From positions 3,680,503 to 3,744,502 of the forward strand of contig NC_062229.1 in the NCBI RefSeq assembly GCF_902686445.1: 64,000 bases of DNA. The letters are read 5' to 3'. Each line of letters begins with the position of its first letter. The first letter of the stretch is position 1. Below the pieces are notes generated by a model, which was not told where the DNA came from, made no database searches, and worked only from the letters and a program-made list of their open reading frames with translations. Positions 51,050-60,200 of the stretch are shown piece by piece. Made by a program: the position numbers and the translations under genes. The DNA is from Sciurus carolinensis. Taxonomy: Eukaryota > Chordata > Mammalia > Rodentia > Sciuridae.

Positions 51050-52433
51050 AAGGATGTGGGTAGATTCTGTGTGAATTATGCCATTTTATGAGAGACTCAG
51101 GTATCCAGATTGTGACACCTGTGGGCAGTCCTGGAACCAGTCCCCTGGTGAGACTGAAGGACAACTGCACAGTGGTCATGGAGTCAGGAAATGTGTTATG
51201 TGCTGATACAATCATCTCTGCCGAGTGAAGTCATGGTAAATCATGTTTTTACCCCTTGCATAAAAAAGAAGGAAGAGTATCAGAGGCATATTTGTTTGTG
51301 CCATAGACTCTAAGGTTGTCCTAGCAGGAGGGCCAAGAGCAGATGCCCTCACTGCCTCCAGGAGGGTGGTCCTGGGCAGGCGGGGCAGCAAGACCCACTC
51401 TCCCATGTGCCTTGTCTGGCTCAGTAGCTCTGGGAACGTAATTGACCTAGCTCTCCAAAAACTAAGTACATAGAACTTGAATTAAGCAAGAGACCAGGGA
51501 GGCCCAGAATTTATCTCACTCCTGGTCTCTGGGAGAACTGGTGCCCGGGGCCCCTTCCTCATCCAGTCCCCTTGGTTGGTGCCTAGGTGGGCCGGGCCCC
51601 CGACATTGTCATCGCGTTTGACTGTTCCATGCAGACCATGGTCCGGCGGGTGCTGCACCGGGGCCAGGTGGAACACAGGGCAGAAGACTGTGAGGTGGTC
51701 ATGTTTCGTCACCTGGCGACCTATTATACCTTGTGTGAGCCTGTCCTGACCTTCTACCAACAGAAGAACCTGCTGCGAAATGTAGGTAACTCCCCCTGGT
51801 CAGTCACACACCCTAGGAAGTCAGTCAAGCTTACCCAGCTCAGGGTCACCCTGAGGCTGGCCTTGGTCTCCCCAGCACACACCGGGGGCTTTCCTCCACT
51901 AAGCACAGGCTGTGTGAAGCACAGGATGTAACAGGCGCTAAAACCCCAAGAAATCCTTTAGATTTCACATTCCCCCGCAGACGAACGCATCAGGGTGTCA
52001 CAGTTCATGGTGACCTGCCTGGCTCCTGTACTCTTCAGAGTAATGTGGATGCAGGAACTGTGTATCCTTGTCCCTGTCCCAAGTCTGAGCTGTGCCTTCT
52101 CCCACATCCCAGGCTCAAGTGCAGCACCTCCAGGTCCACTTTTAGCTGGAATGGGATGGACAGAGGGCCGCTCTTGCACCACCCACCCTTCTGGACTGGG
52201 CCAAGGGACAGCATTTCCCACCCTGACTCCTCTTGCTGTGTCCCGTAGCCTTGGGGTGGCACCTGGGCCGGCTAACCTGCGGGTGTCCCAGGTGTATCTG
52301 AGGGTGGGGGGTAGTGTCCCTGCCATGGGACTTACACCTTCCTCTTGGGCTCCCCCTTTTCTAGATCTTGGCAGAAGAAGCTCCAGAGAACATTTTTGCC
52401 AAGTGTTGCTCTGTCATTGAAAGTCTGTGGTGA
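38206..52433 (+). CDS. Adenylate kinase 1-like protein, possibly catalytically altered
   Basis: Five exons join in frame to 212 residues: 38206-38266, 39344-39543, 40742-40855, 51587-51781 and 52365-52433. The protein aligns with AK1 along its whole length: P-loop GGPGCGKETQ (residues 33-42), AMP-loop LGQLLR (57-62), GFLIDGFPRE (106-115), RVLHRG (146-151), HRAED (155-159) and the C-terminal helix ending ESLW. AK1 interconverts 2 ADP with ATP and AMP. Here Lys39 and arginines equivalent to AK1 R44, R97, R128, R132 and R138 are kept. The Gly after the P-loop Lys is Glu40, TGD is LGQ, and the R149 equivalent is His167. Exon 1 gives MGLHKSKLPQ, an N-myristoylation-type start with a strong AGGATGG context. 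An alternative ATG at 39316 lies in what looks like the intron-1 acceptor. Introns are GT-AG. I do not recognise a standard symbol. Exon 1 is the least certain part. Confidence 0.72.
39688..39763 (+). mobile_element. ID SINE, intron 2 of the AK1-like gene
   Basis: gtgcagctcagtggtagaca to gggctccctccccagaag. Confidence 0.75.
39858..40152 (+). mobile_element. Tigger/MER2-like DNA transposon, intron 2 of the AK1-like gene
   Basis: Starts with gattccacatctgtagattcc and ends near gctaaaggacca. The core acatgagggacttgggcattc and attccctaaacagcacc are recognisable. No open frame. Confidence 0.7.
40341..40425 (+). mobile_element. ID SINE, intron 2 of the AK1-like gene
   Basis: gggctggggatgtggctcag to tgagttcaagtcccgtcc. 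Confidence 0.85.
40535..40612 (+). mobile_element. ID SINE, intron 2 of the AK1-like gene
   Basis: gggctgaatgtggctcagtg to gggctgcatccccggcactg. Confidence 0.82.
40871..40910. repeat. (GA)n/(GT)n microsatellite next to an exon 3 donor
   Basis: Starts 15 bp after the exon 3 donor of the AK1-like gene. Confidence 0.9.
41299..41503 (+). mobile_element. B1-dID SINE with target duplication
   Basis: Full dimer: ggtgcagcggggcacacctg to ggagttcattccctggtacc. The direct repeat atcagaatga is at 41289-41298 and 41504-41513. Confidence 0.92.
42590..42920 (-). mobile_element. Tigger/MER2-like DNA transposon split by an ID SINE
   Basis: In reverse orientation it shows ggaaccaatccccatgagg and the left end (acaagggacagttactcac). 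An ID element at 42734-42816 interrupts it, so the SINE is younger. Confidence 0.6.
42734..42816 (-). mobile_element. ID SINE nested in a Tigger copy
   Basis: Reverse ID: ggtgccaggaatgaacccat, then gcaagcactctagactgaga. Confidence 0.75.
42921..44249. other. Part of intron 3 of the AK1-like gene, unassigned
   Basis: No exon or named repeat could be supported. A possible weak ID relic lies at about 44012-44085. Confidence 0.4.
44250..44350 (+). mobile_element. Degraded ID SINE
   Basis: ggggtcggcacaagctcagc to ggagtccatccccagcagc. Confidence 0.5.
44599..44775 (+). mobile_element. B1-dID SINE
   Basis: gaccctgtctcaaaataaaa, then ggggtgtagctcagccattg and gggttcaattcctagcacc. Confidence 0.85.
44790..44885 (+). 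mobile_element. ID SINE with (CA) tail
   Basis: agggctgggtgtggccggtg to ctagttccgtcccaagcac, then a GCACACGC-rich tail. Confidence 0.7.
45575..46070 (+). mobile_element. Tigger/MER2-like DNA transposon split by a SINE
   Basis: The left end (acagttggcctcctgtctgt) and right half (tgccattttgtggaagggac, tgggtgccaaggggcagctg) are separated by a degraded B1-dID SINE at about 45658-45812. Confidence 0.65.
45658..45812 (+). mobile_element. Degraded B1-dID SINE nested in a Tigger copy
   Basis: ttgctgggtgtggtggcaca and gggttcagtccccagaac survive. Confidence 0.6.
46451..48090 (-). mobile_element. 5'-truncated LINE-1, minus strand, with a nested L1 insertion
   Basis: On the minus strand this carries the C-terminal part of L1 ORF2 (about 47341-48090, then 46682-47038 after the nested insertion) with hallmarks such as NKWCWENWKF, LPFDPAILLLG and EYYSAIKNN. 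The 3' UTR and poly(A) follow, seen as a T run at 46452-46470. There is no ORF1 or RT core. Frame breaks exist between the two ORF2 parts. Imperfect target duplications flank it (gaacacatgctttt on the left, gagcacatactttt on the right). It lies in the 10.7-kb intron of the AK1-like gene, antisense to it. Confidence 0.9.
47039..47260 (+). mobile_element. Nested L1 3'-end insertion, plus strand
   Basis: A 222-bp L1 3' UTR fragment with an A-rich tail, in inverse orientation to its host L1. A perfect 15-bp target duplication, aaagaatctccacac, flanks it at 47024-47038 and 47261-47275. Removing it restores the continuous ORF2 region of the host copy. The fragment is the inverse of the host's own 3' end near 46470-46570. 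Confidence 0.9.
48272..48457 (+). mobile_element. B1-dID SINE
   Basis: cttggtgcagtggtgcacac to ggttcagtccccggtacc. Confidence 0.88.
48707..48838 (-). mobile_element. ID SINE expanded by a (TG)n run
   Basis: Reverse ID ends (gcactggggatcaaaccaag and ctctaccactgagctgttcc) are separated by about 37 bp of TG repeat at 48771-48807. Confidence 0.65.
49559..49744 (-). mobile_element. B1-dID SINE nested in old L1 DNA
   Basis: Reverse dimer: ggtaccagggattgaaccca, attgagccacatccccagcc, then gttgctgaggctgactttga. Confidence 0.85.
49896..49933. repeat. (TCC)n microsatellite
   Basis: About 12 TCC units followed by a degraded reverse 7SL monomer to about 50045. Confidence 0.92.
50619..51165 (+). mobile_element. 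Tigger/MER2-like DNA transposon split by a SINE
   Basis: Left end tagtcagccttttgtatctg, internal aaattgcatctgtactgaac and right end gaaggacaactg are all present. A B1-dID SINE with a (CA)n tail at 50837-51047 interrupts it at tatgggagg/aggatgtgg. Confidence 0.75.
50837..51047 (+). mobile_element. B1-dID SINE with (CA)n tail, nested in a Tigger copy
   Basis: ggccaggcagagtggctcat to gaattcaatcccaagtac, then (CA)n at 51015-51045. Confidence 0.88.
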
Positions 52434-53090
52434 GCTGGGAGGGGCGGGGGCTTGGGCCGGCCCCCACCCCAGAGCCTGTGCAGGACTCAAGAGGGGTGTG
52501 GTGCCTGCGACATCCACCAGGGGCCCAGGGAGCCCTGCCCTGAGCAGATCCTGCTTCCCAGGTCCCTACAGTGGGGGTAGGTGCCTAACACACCTGGACA
52601 AGGTGAGCTCCTACCCAGTGTGGTCGGCCTGGCCGGTGGACCCAGGCCACTACTTTTTGATTATGAACCCTGATTTGTAAATGTTAGTATTCACCCATAA
52701 CCTCGGAGACCTGCCACCGTCCACCTTGGGCCAGACAGGTCGCAGCTCAGTGCCCTCTGCCATCCAGTTACCTCAGTGGGCAGTGGCACAAGCCACACCT
52801 CCACCCCAGGCTGTTAGAACCAAACAAAGGCGGGTGCAGGACAAGCTGGGCCACTCCTGAGGCACAGCCACTGCACGAGGCTCTGCAGCCACGGCTGCAT
52901 CCATGGGAACCCTTGTCCCTGGAGGGTGCTTTGCTTCCCAAGTTCCCAGAGGGAAAAACAGGGACAGGGGACTGCCCTGCCAGGACTCAGCCACTGTCTC
53001 CTTTCCAGAGGTGAACGGCAGTCTCGGGGGACCACATCCCACTCCCTTGGGTTGAACCTGTTCCTCAAACAGAACTGTGGCCAGCATGCA
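52434..53090. other. Downstream of the AK1-like gene
   Basis: No AATAAA or ATTAAA on the plus strand until AATAAA at 53175-53180, inside the KHSRP 3' UTR DNA. The transcript end is unknown and could overlap KHSRP. Confidence 0.45.
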
Positions 53091-53140
53091 GTTTCTTTCT
53101 TTTCTTTCTTTCTTTCTTTCTTTCTTTTTTTTTTTTTTTT
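53091..53140. repeat. (TTTC)n with T run
   Basis: On the minus strand this is an A run then GAAA repeats, directly beyond the distal KHSRP poly(A) signal. Confidence 0.9.
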
Positions 53141-54217
53141 AACAAAAAGCAGTTTATTTAGCAACAACAACAACAATAAAAAAAAGCGGGGGGGGGGGTG
53201 TTTAAGAAAGCACAATGCACCTGCAAAAAACTATTTTTTATATTTTGGTTTTCTTAAAAAAAAAAACACACACACAACACAAAGCTTGTAATTTCCAATC
53301 ACCATTACCATTTTTTAAAACATCTATAAAGAACAACATCTGCTTCAAAACCCTACAGGGAGGAAGGAGGAGAGGGAGAGACAGACAGACGGCACCCAGC
53401 AGACACAGGGAGGTTTTGTTATCATTTATTTGTGAAGTTAAAAACGAGCGATAAAAAGTAAAAACTGCCATACAATTTTTTTGTTTGTTCTCATTTTGTT
53501 TTCAGTTTCAATCTCCTCTTGAACAGATGAAAAGACAAAAGACCAGACCAGTCCTGGGGGGGGGGGGGGGGGGGGCGTGCGGCCGAGCTAAGGGAGGAAA
53601 AGGAGCGAGAGGAGGAGAGGCGGGTGGGAGGGGTCCTGCAATACAACACCTGGTCCAAGGAATGTTCCAACGCTAACTAAAAAAAAGAAAAAGAAAAAAA
53701 GAAAAGAAAAGGAAGGAAAAAAAAAAAAAAAAAAGCAAGAATGACTTTTTTTTTCCTTTTTTAAAAGTTTATTTTAAAAACAAGAAGAGGGCCACGGACA
53801 GTAGGGAGAAAATGAATCACTTTACCCTCAGGCGGTTTCAGGAAGGCTGGGGGGTATAGAGATTTATATATATATATTTATATATCATTTTATAGGTTTT
53901 GTTCTGCTCTTTGTTTTTAATTTTAAAATTTTTTTGGCAGAGATTTAATTCTCGCTATCTTCTAAGGCTGGCTCAACGTGAAGTATCCCGATTTTGAAAG
54001 GAAGAGTATGAGAGACACAGAAGGAGCGAGAGAGCGAGAGCCTGGCAGCCTGTGCCACCACCTCGGCACTCACCGCGAGGGCTCCCCGGCACCCCCATGG
54101 CGGCCATCGCTCTATCGCCAAACCATGAAATATAAAACAAACAAAAGCCCCGAACAGAACAAAATGGAGAAAAAAATAAAGATTTTTCACAGATGAAGAA
54201 GTTCACATTCATTCGAT
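53140..54217 (-). other. KHSRP: KHSRP 3' untranslated region
   Basis: This follows the TGA at 54218-54220 in the last exon. On the minus strand it holds several poly(A) signals: AATAAA at 53768-53773, 53425-53430 and 53153-53158. It also has an AU-rich patch around 53865-53890, a C20 run at 53556-53575 and a C11 run at 53188-53198. The distal signal sits about 15-20 nt before an A-rich tract and microsatellite, which probably marks the end of the longest transcript. The last exon starts at 54226. Confidence 0.7.
53556..53575. repeat. Poly(G) run, 20 bp, in the KHSRP 3' UTR
   Basis: Reads C20 in the KHSRP transcript. Confidence 0.95.
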
Positions 54218-57200
54218 TCATTGAGCCTGCGGAGAGGGAAGAGATAGGAATTGGTCACTACGGGGAGGGGGAGCAGGGACTGGGGGTGACAAGGAGGCTG
54301 GAAAGGCTGGAACACCCACACGGGGCGGGAGGGGCCAGGAAGCCGCTCCCAAACCTGCAGCTGGCTCAGGTGGAAGGGAGGAGGACGGAGGTGAGTGAGC
54401 TAGCCTCACGGACTCGCTGGAGTCAAGACTGCTCCTCGATGGGGAAGAGAGGAGCGCGGCAGCAAGAGAGAAGCAGAGGCAGAGAGGCGCGGGCAGGAGA
54501 GCTGTCCTGTCTGAAGGAAGGAAGGAAGAAGAGGGGGCGGGCTCCCGGCGCATCACAACATTGACAATCAGAGATCACGGTGTCCCCACAACACCCCTGT
54601 GAGGTAGGTTGGAAGGTGGCAACGATCGTCATGCCCACTTCACAGACAAGACCGGGACACAGAGGCGAGCGCGAGAGCGAGAGGCTGAACAGTGCCCCAA
54701 CCCTCTGGGCGGGCTCCTGGCTCCCCACATCCCCGCAGAGCCAGGCTGCCTGCAACAGTCACTTGGTTGGACACAGGATAAAGATCGTGGCTTAACAAAA
54801 ATGAAAGAATAAAAAGAACAAAAACCAAAAAAAAAAGTGATGCATTGAGGGGGAAAAAATAGACGTTTTCTTCCCAAGTGGCCAGATTTTGAGTGAGTGG
54901 GTTAGCAGCTGGGATGGCGACCAACGCGATGCTGCTTGCCTGTCCCCCACCCCCAGGACTACCCACCAGTTCACAAGTTCCACCTTTGTGTGATTCGCGC
55001 TCCCCCAGCATCGCGACAGCGTTACACAGGAACAAGCAGCTGGCGGAGGGAGGCCTCTTCGTTAACCTCTGGACCCAGCGTGCGCTTCCCGGCGGGCGCG
55101 TGGGCACTCCCGGAGACCTCTGCCACACGGCCCCGCTGCAGGCATCAAGGGCACACCCCGCAGGGGAAGGGGTTTCCGGCGCTACCCACTAAGGCAGGAT
55201 GGACGGTGGCCGGGGGTTGGAAGGAGAAAGGAGGAGGAGGAGGGTGGCAATTCCCACTTGCCTGCTGCTGTCCCTGCTGGGTGGGAGGCGGCTGGGGGCC
55301 ACCAGGACCTGGAGTCTGTCCGTAGTAAGCGGCCTGCTGTCTGTAATACTCCGCCCAGGCGGCGCTGTAGTCTGGCTGGGATCCTGGGGGTGCTCCAGGA
55401 CCCCCTCCGGTGGCCACTTGCGCTGTAGGTGGAGGAGGGTGAGTGGCTGTTGGGAGAGGCGAGCACTTGTCCCCACAGTCCTGCCAACCCTCCAGCGCCT
55501 GCTCACCTTGCTTCTTGTAGTACTCCTCCCAGGCCTTCGTGTAGTCTTGCTGGGGGGGTGCTCCAGGCTGCTGGGGCTGCTGGCCTGTGGGGCCAAGTGG
55601 GGTCAGAGGATGCCCTTCCTGGGTGGGACTTGACTCCCCCAGCTCACTACAGACTCACCTATCTTCTTGTAATACTCTTCCCAGGCCTTAGTGTAGTCCG
55701 ACTGGCCAGTGGGAGGGGGCTGCGGAGGCTCCCCCTGAGTGGGCGGTGCAGCAGGGGCCGGGGCAGGTCCTGGGACAGGTCCTGGGGGCTGCTGGTAGTA
55801 GTGTGAGTAGTAGGCGGCCCAGGCGGCGTTGGGGTCTGCGGCTGCTGCAGCAGCCTTATCTGCAGGCCAAAGGGGAGTCCAGGCTGAGGAAGGGGGCTCA
55901 GGAGTCTGGCCCCAGCTTCCCCTGCGCAGTCTGCCACTTACTTGGGTCATGAGGAGCAGGCGGTTGCCACTGGGGATAGGTATTGCCCCAGCCCTGGGGC
56001 GGGTACTGGTGAGGAGGGGGGCCACCAGCACTGCAGGACAAGAGGAGGGAACACAATGAGCTGAGGTGCGGTGGCCACAGCCATCAGCATCAGGCAGGGA
56101 TGGCAGCAGGCAGTCAGCAGGTCAGAAGCCCCAACCACCAGACTTAACAGGGTGTCTGGGCGTTGGCCCAAGGACATGACACAGAAGTCACACAAAAAAC
56201 ATCTGAGCACCCGCATGAGGAAGATACCAAGGCCAGCAAGGCCATGCTGTTTCTGCGTGGCATCTGTGAGACAGGCTGCCCCAGGCCCGACAATGAGCAC
56301 CTGCGATGTGGCAGCAGGCTTCTTAGTGGGAATGGAAATGGGGCCTGTCCTCTCCAGGCCACCCCATGCCCCAAGTCCCAAGAGTCTGAGAGGAATACTC
56401 ACTGTGGGGGAGCCCCTGGTGGCCCCTGATTGAAGGGCCCGGGGTTGAAGGGGCCCATGGGGCCAGCAGGGCCTGGTCCCCCAGGGCCTGGTCCAACTGG
56501 ACAGAGGGGGCCCTGAAAGGGAGAAGCTGGTGAGGTGAGCAGTGGGTGGGAGGAGAGTGTACACCCACACTGAGACCCCCTCCTGGAGCCCACCTCGATC
56601 TTCTCCTCAATGAGCTGCTTGGCATGGTCGATCTGCTGGGGTGAGCCTCGGATGATGAACAGTTTGAAGTTGGGGTCCCCATTGGGTGGCAGCTGCCGAG
56701 AGATCTCTACAAAGGCGCCCGTCTGCTGGTTTATGGCTTTCACATTCTCACCACCTTTGGAGAGCCAGAGCCAGTCAAATTGGGTGGGCAGGGCATGGGG
56801 CAGGGCACAGGGCAGGGGTGGAGGGCATGTAGGGCTACTTACCTCTGCCGATCACCAGCCCGCATTTGTGGGTGGGAATGGAGAAGGTCATCTCCCCACC
56901 AGGAGGGCCCCAGCTGCCTTGGCCTCGTCCTCGGCCCCGGCCCCCGGGGGGCATGCCAGGGCCCCCAGGAGGGCCCGGGGGACCACTCTGCCAGACAGGG
57001 AGGAGGAAAAGTATCAACCAGGAAGCCTGCCTGGTCTTAACTCTGCTGGGGTGGCCAAGCCAGACTCCTCCTGGCCTCCCCAGCCCACTCAGCACCCCCC
57101 CAGGTCACCTACCCTGAGGCTCTGAAGGAGATCATTGATAATCCGGGCGGCATGCTCACATCTGTCTGGGGGGCCCATGATGTGAGCGATCTTTTCAGGT

Positions 57201-60200
57201 CCTGTCCCGTCATCTGAGGCCAGCACCAAGAGAGCAGAGAGACTGATTTAAAAGAAAAGCAAAACTCCAAACCCCTGCAACATTACCTCTTCAGGCAGAC
57301 AATGTCCCAAGCCAAACATTTGTAAGGTCTCAAGAGTGCCACCTGGGGCTGGGGATATAACTCAGCTGGTAGAGTGCTTGCCTTGCAAGCACAAGGCCCG
57401 GGATTCAATCCCTAGTACCACAAAAAAAGAGTGCCACCTGCCAAATCCTGCTCCCTCTGGGACTGGGAAAGGGGCAGAGCCATACTCCAGGATAGAAGCT
57501 AGGTTGTCAGCTGAGTGGTTTTACAGTATAATCTCTTAACAATAATGGAGAGGGGGTCTCTCTGCCCATGTTTAGGGTGACAAGAACTTAGGTTAGGCCA
57601 GTCATCTGACCCAGTCGCCTGGGTACCCCAGGCTGCCCTGGGTAGATTTGATGGGTACAGGAAACATATTTCCCATGGAAAGACCACACATGGTCAACTT
57701 TCACAAAGCTGTTTCACATGGGAAGAGATAAGGCATGTGCTGATGGCTGGATCAAGAGCAAGAAGGCCCAACCAAGGGCTATGGCCTAACCACAGTGCCA
57801 TGCTGCCTCGGGGTTTGCCTCCCAGGAAAGGCCAATGGCAGTCACAGCCCCTGACTGATCCTAAGAGGAGAGCCCACCAAACCACTCACACCGATTTCAG
57901 GCTCAGCCCTGACCTTGCTTGAACTGTATCCGCACACCAGCATCGTTCTGGATCTTCTTGATCATTTCTCCACTCCGGCCAATGACTACCCCAACAGAAT
58001 GTCTGGGTACAGGCACCTGGGAGAGAAAGAAGAACAGGGGTCAGCCCAGTGCCATCTCCTGCAGCTCTGTTGCCCTCTGCCCATCTCTTGGCCCTCTATC
58101 TCCTGGGGTGTTCTTGCACTCACATCGATGCCCCCACCAATCCGAGATCCATACTCATTCCGATCTCCAAAGCCTCCTTGGTCACGTTCCCGGAGGATGT
58201 CCATCACCATCTCGCAAGCTTGCTGCAAACATAAGGGGCACAGAAAGCATGGGCAAACCCTGCCACCCACAGCACCTGTCCTCCCAGGCTCCCAGTCTCA
58301 GCGAAGGTTCCACAAGTCTCTGTGGAACCCAGCAAAATATCCCACTGAGCTCTCTATCTGCCACCCTAACGGGGGGCAGGCACCACCAGCAGTCTAGTCT
58401 TCCAGATAAAGAAAGGAAGGTTGCAATTGAGGCCAACTGTTGAAGCAGCTCAATAAAAGAGCAGGTCGGGACTGACTTCAAAGCTGGTATTCTTTTTTTT
58501 TTTTTTGGAGGTGCTGGGGATTGAACCCAGGGCCTTGTGCATGCAAGGCAAACACTCTACCAACTGAGCTATCTCCCCAGCCCTCAAAGCTGGTATTCTT
58601 GAAGACCTCTTCACATTGCACATCTGCACAAATCCCAAAGAATGCAGACCCTGCCACCAGCCTGCCTGTCCCTGAGATCTTCAGAGCCCAGCACACCCCA
58701 GGGAATGCTCACCTGCACTTTATAAGGATCTCCAATGATACGGAGGGGCTTGTCCACATTTGTATTCTGGGAACCATCCTGAATTAAGATCATCTTCACT
58801 CCAGCACGTTCCTTGACAACCAATGATAACAGTTAGTGTGACTTTCTGGAGCTGGAGGGGGTGGGGAAGCCCTGTGCACAGGAGGGAACTGTGCTGCCTG
58901 TCCTTGGTGCTGCCCCTCACCTGTAGCTGCTTAATTGTCTCTCCGCCTTTGCCGATGACCAGGCCGGCCTTGCCCGCAGGGATCATGATCTCCTGCACAG
59001 TGCCATTTTGGCCCCCATTGGCATTGTCGTGGAACTGTCCTGGGGGACCCCCACGACCCCGAGACACAATGTCATCCAGCATCATCTTCGCTTTCCTGAG
59101 GAGGAGAAGAATAGGGTGCTGTCACTTAAAAATAAGGGTACTGGCCAGCTGCCCCACCCAGCTTAAAGGGGAGCTGACCCCAGTGAGTTTATCTGATAGA
59201 AATAACAAGGGACAGGGGCAGGCACTGGGAATGTTCAGGCTTGCAGCTTTCCCAGATGTCTGGATTCTGGGCAGTCGACCTATCAACATATCAACACAGC
59301 TCTCTAGAGGGCAGGAGAGGAAGACCCGTGTGGTGTTGCCCTCGACTAATGAAGTTAAGAAGGGCTTCTGCCTGCTCCCCTCACCACAGCAAGGGCCAGT
59401 CAGAGACTTACTGGACAGATTCAGGGGCTCCTGTCAGGGACACGCTGCGCTCAGGTAGGCCACCGCTGTCTGGAGAGAAGAGGAAATGGGGTCAGTACCC
59501 TCCTGGGCCTGAGGGCACAGAAAGACCTGCCATGGAGATGAGGACACTCCCAGAACCACCTGCGGCCACTTCTGTCACCACTCCCCAGCCTGACAAATCA
59601 ATTTATTTCCCCACAAATGCCTGGAAAGTTACTCCATTCAAGACCAAGGTCAGGAAGCTAACATCCAATAAAAGAAACAATCTGAAGAGGAAAAGATGAG
59701 CTGGAGGGAGAGGCAGATTCCAGAAAGCCTCAAATCTATGCCCTGTCTCAACATCACTGAGAATCTCTCCAGTCTCAATAGTCGATGCGCTTCACACAAG
59801 AATTCTCAGAAAGCCTGTCAAGCAGGCATCCAAAGTGCAGAGGCAAACGACTTGTCTGAGATCAGATGAAGAGTCAGAATTGGAACTTACACCCAGGCCT
59901 GACCGCCGCGAATGATTACTCCTCTAATACTCCACGCTGCCTCACACACTCCTCCTTGCAGTTACTTAGGAGGCAACCTAAAACAATGGTTCAGCACACA
60001 CTGCCTGAACAGAGGCACCTGTGCTTGATCCTACACCTCCGCCTGCCCACCCGTGGCCAGTTAACGGGAAGAAAAAAGTCAGTTACACTGAGTGGTGGTA
60101 CAATAGTTGCAATACTGCCCTGGGCCCAGTATACAGTAAGCACCTATTAACTCCAGCCCAGCTCACTGCTACAGGGTCCCAGAAAGATTAAGGGATTGAT

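Noticed and set aside
52035..52326. Antisense open frames near the last exon of the AK1-like gene
   Set aside because: No splice sites or recognisable protein family.
54600..55140. An extra KHSRP coding exon inside the last intron
   Set aside because: No frame with splice sites matches known KSRP sequence; the known C terminus is reached without it.
57345..57426. tRNA gene-like A and B boxes
   Set aside because: The sequence is an ID SINE with an A-rich tail and target duplication; no complete cloverleaf was seen.
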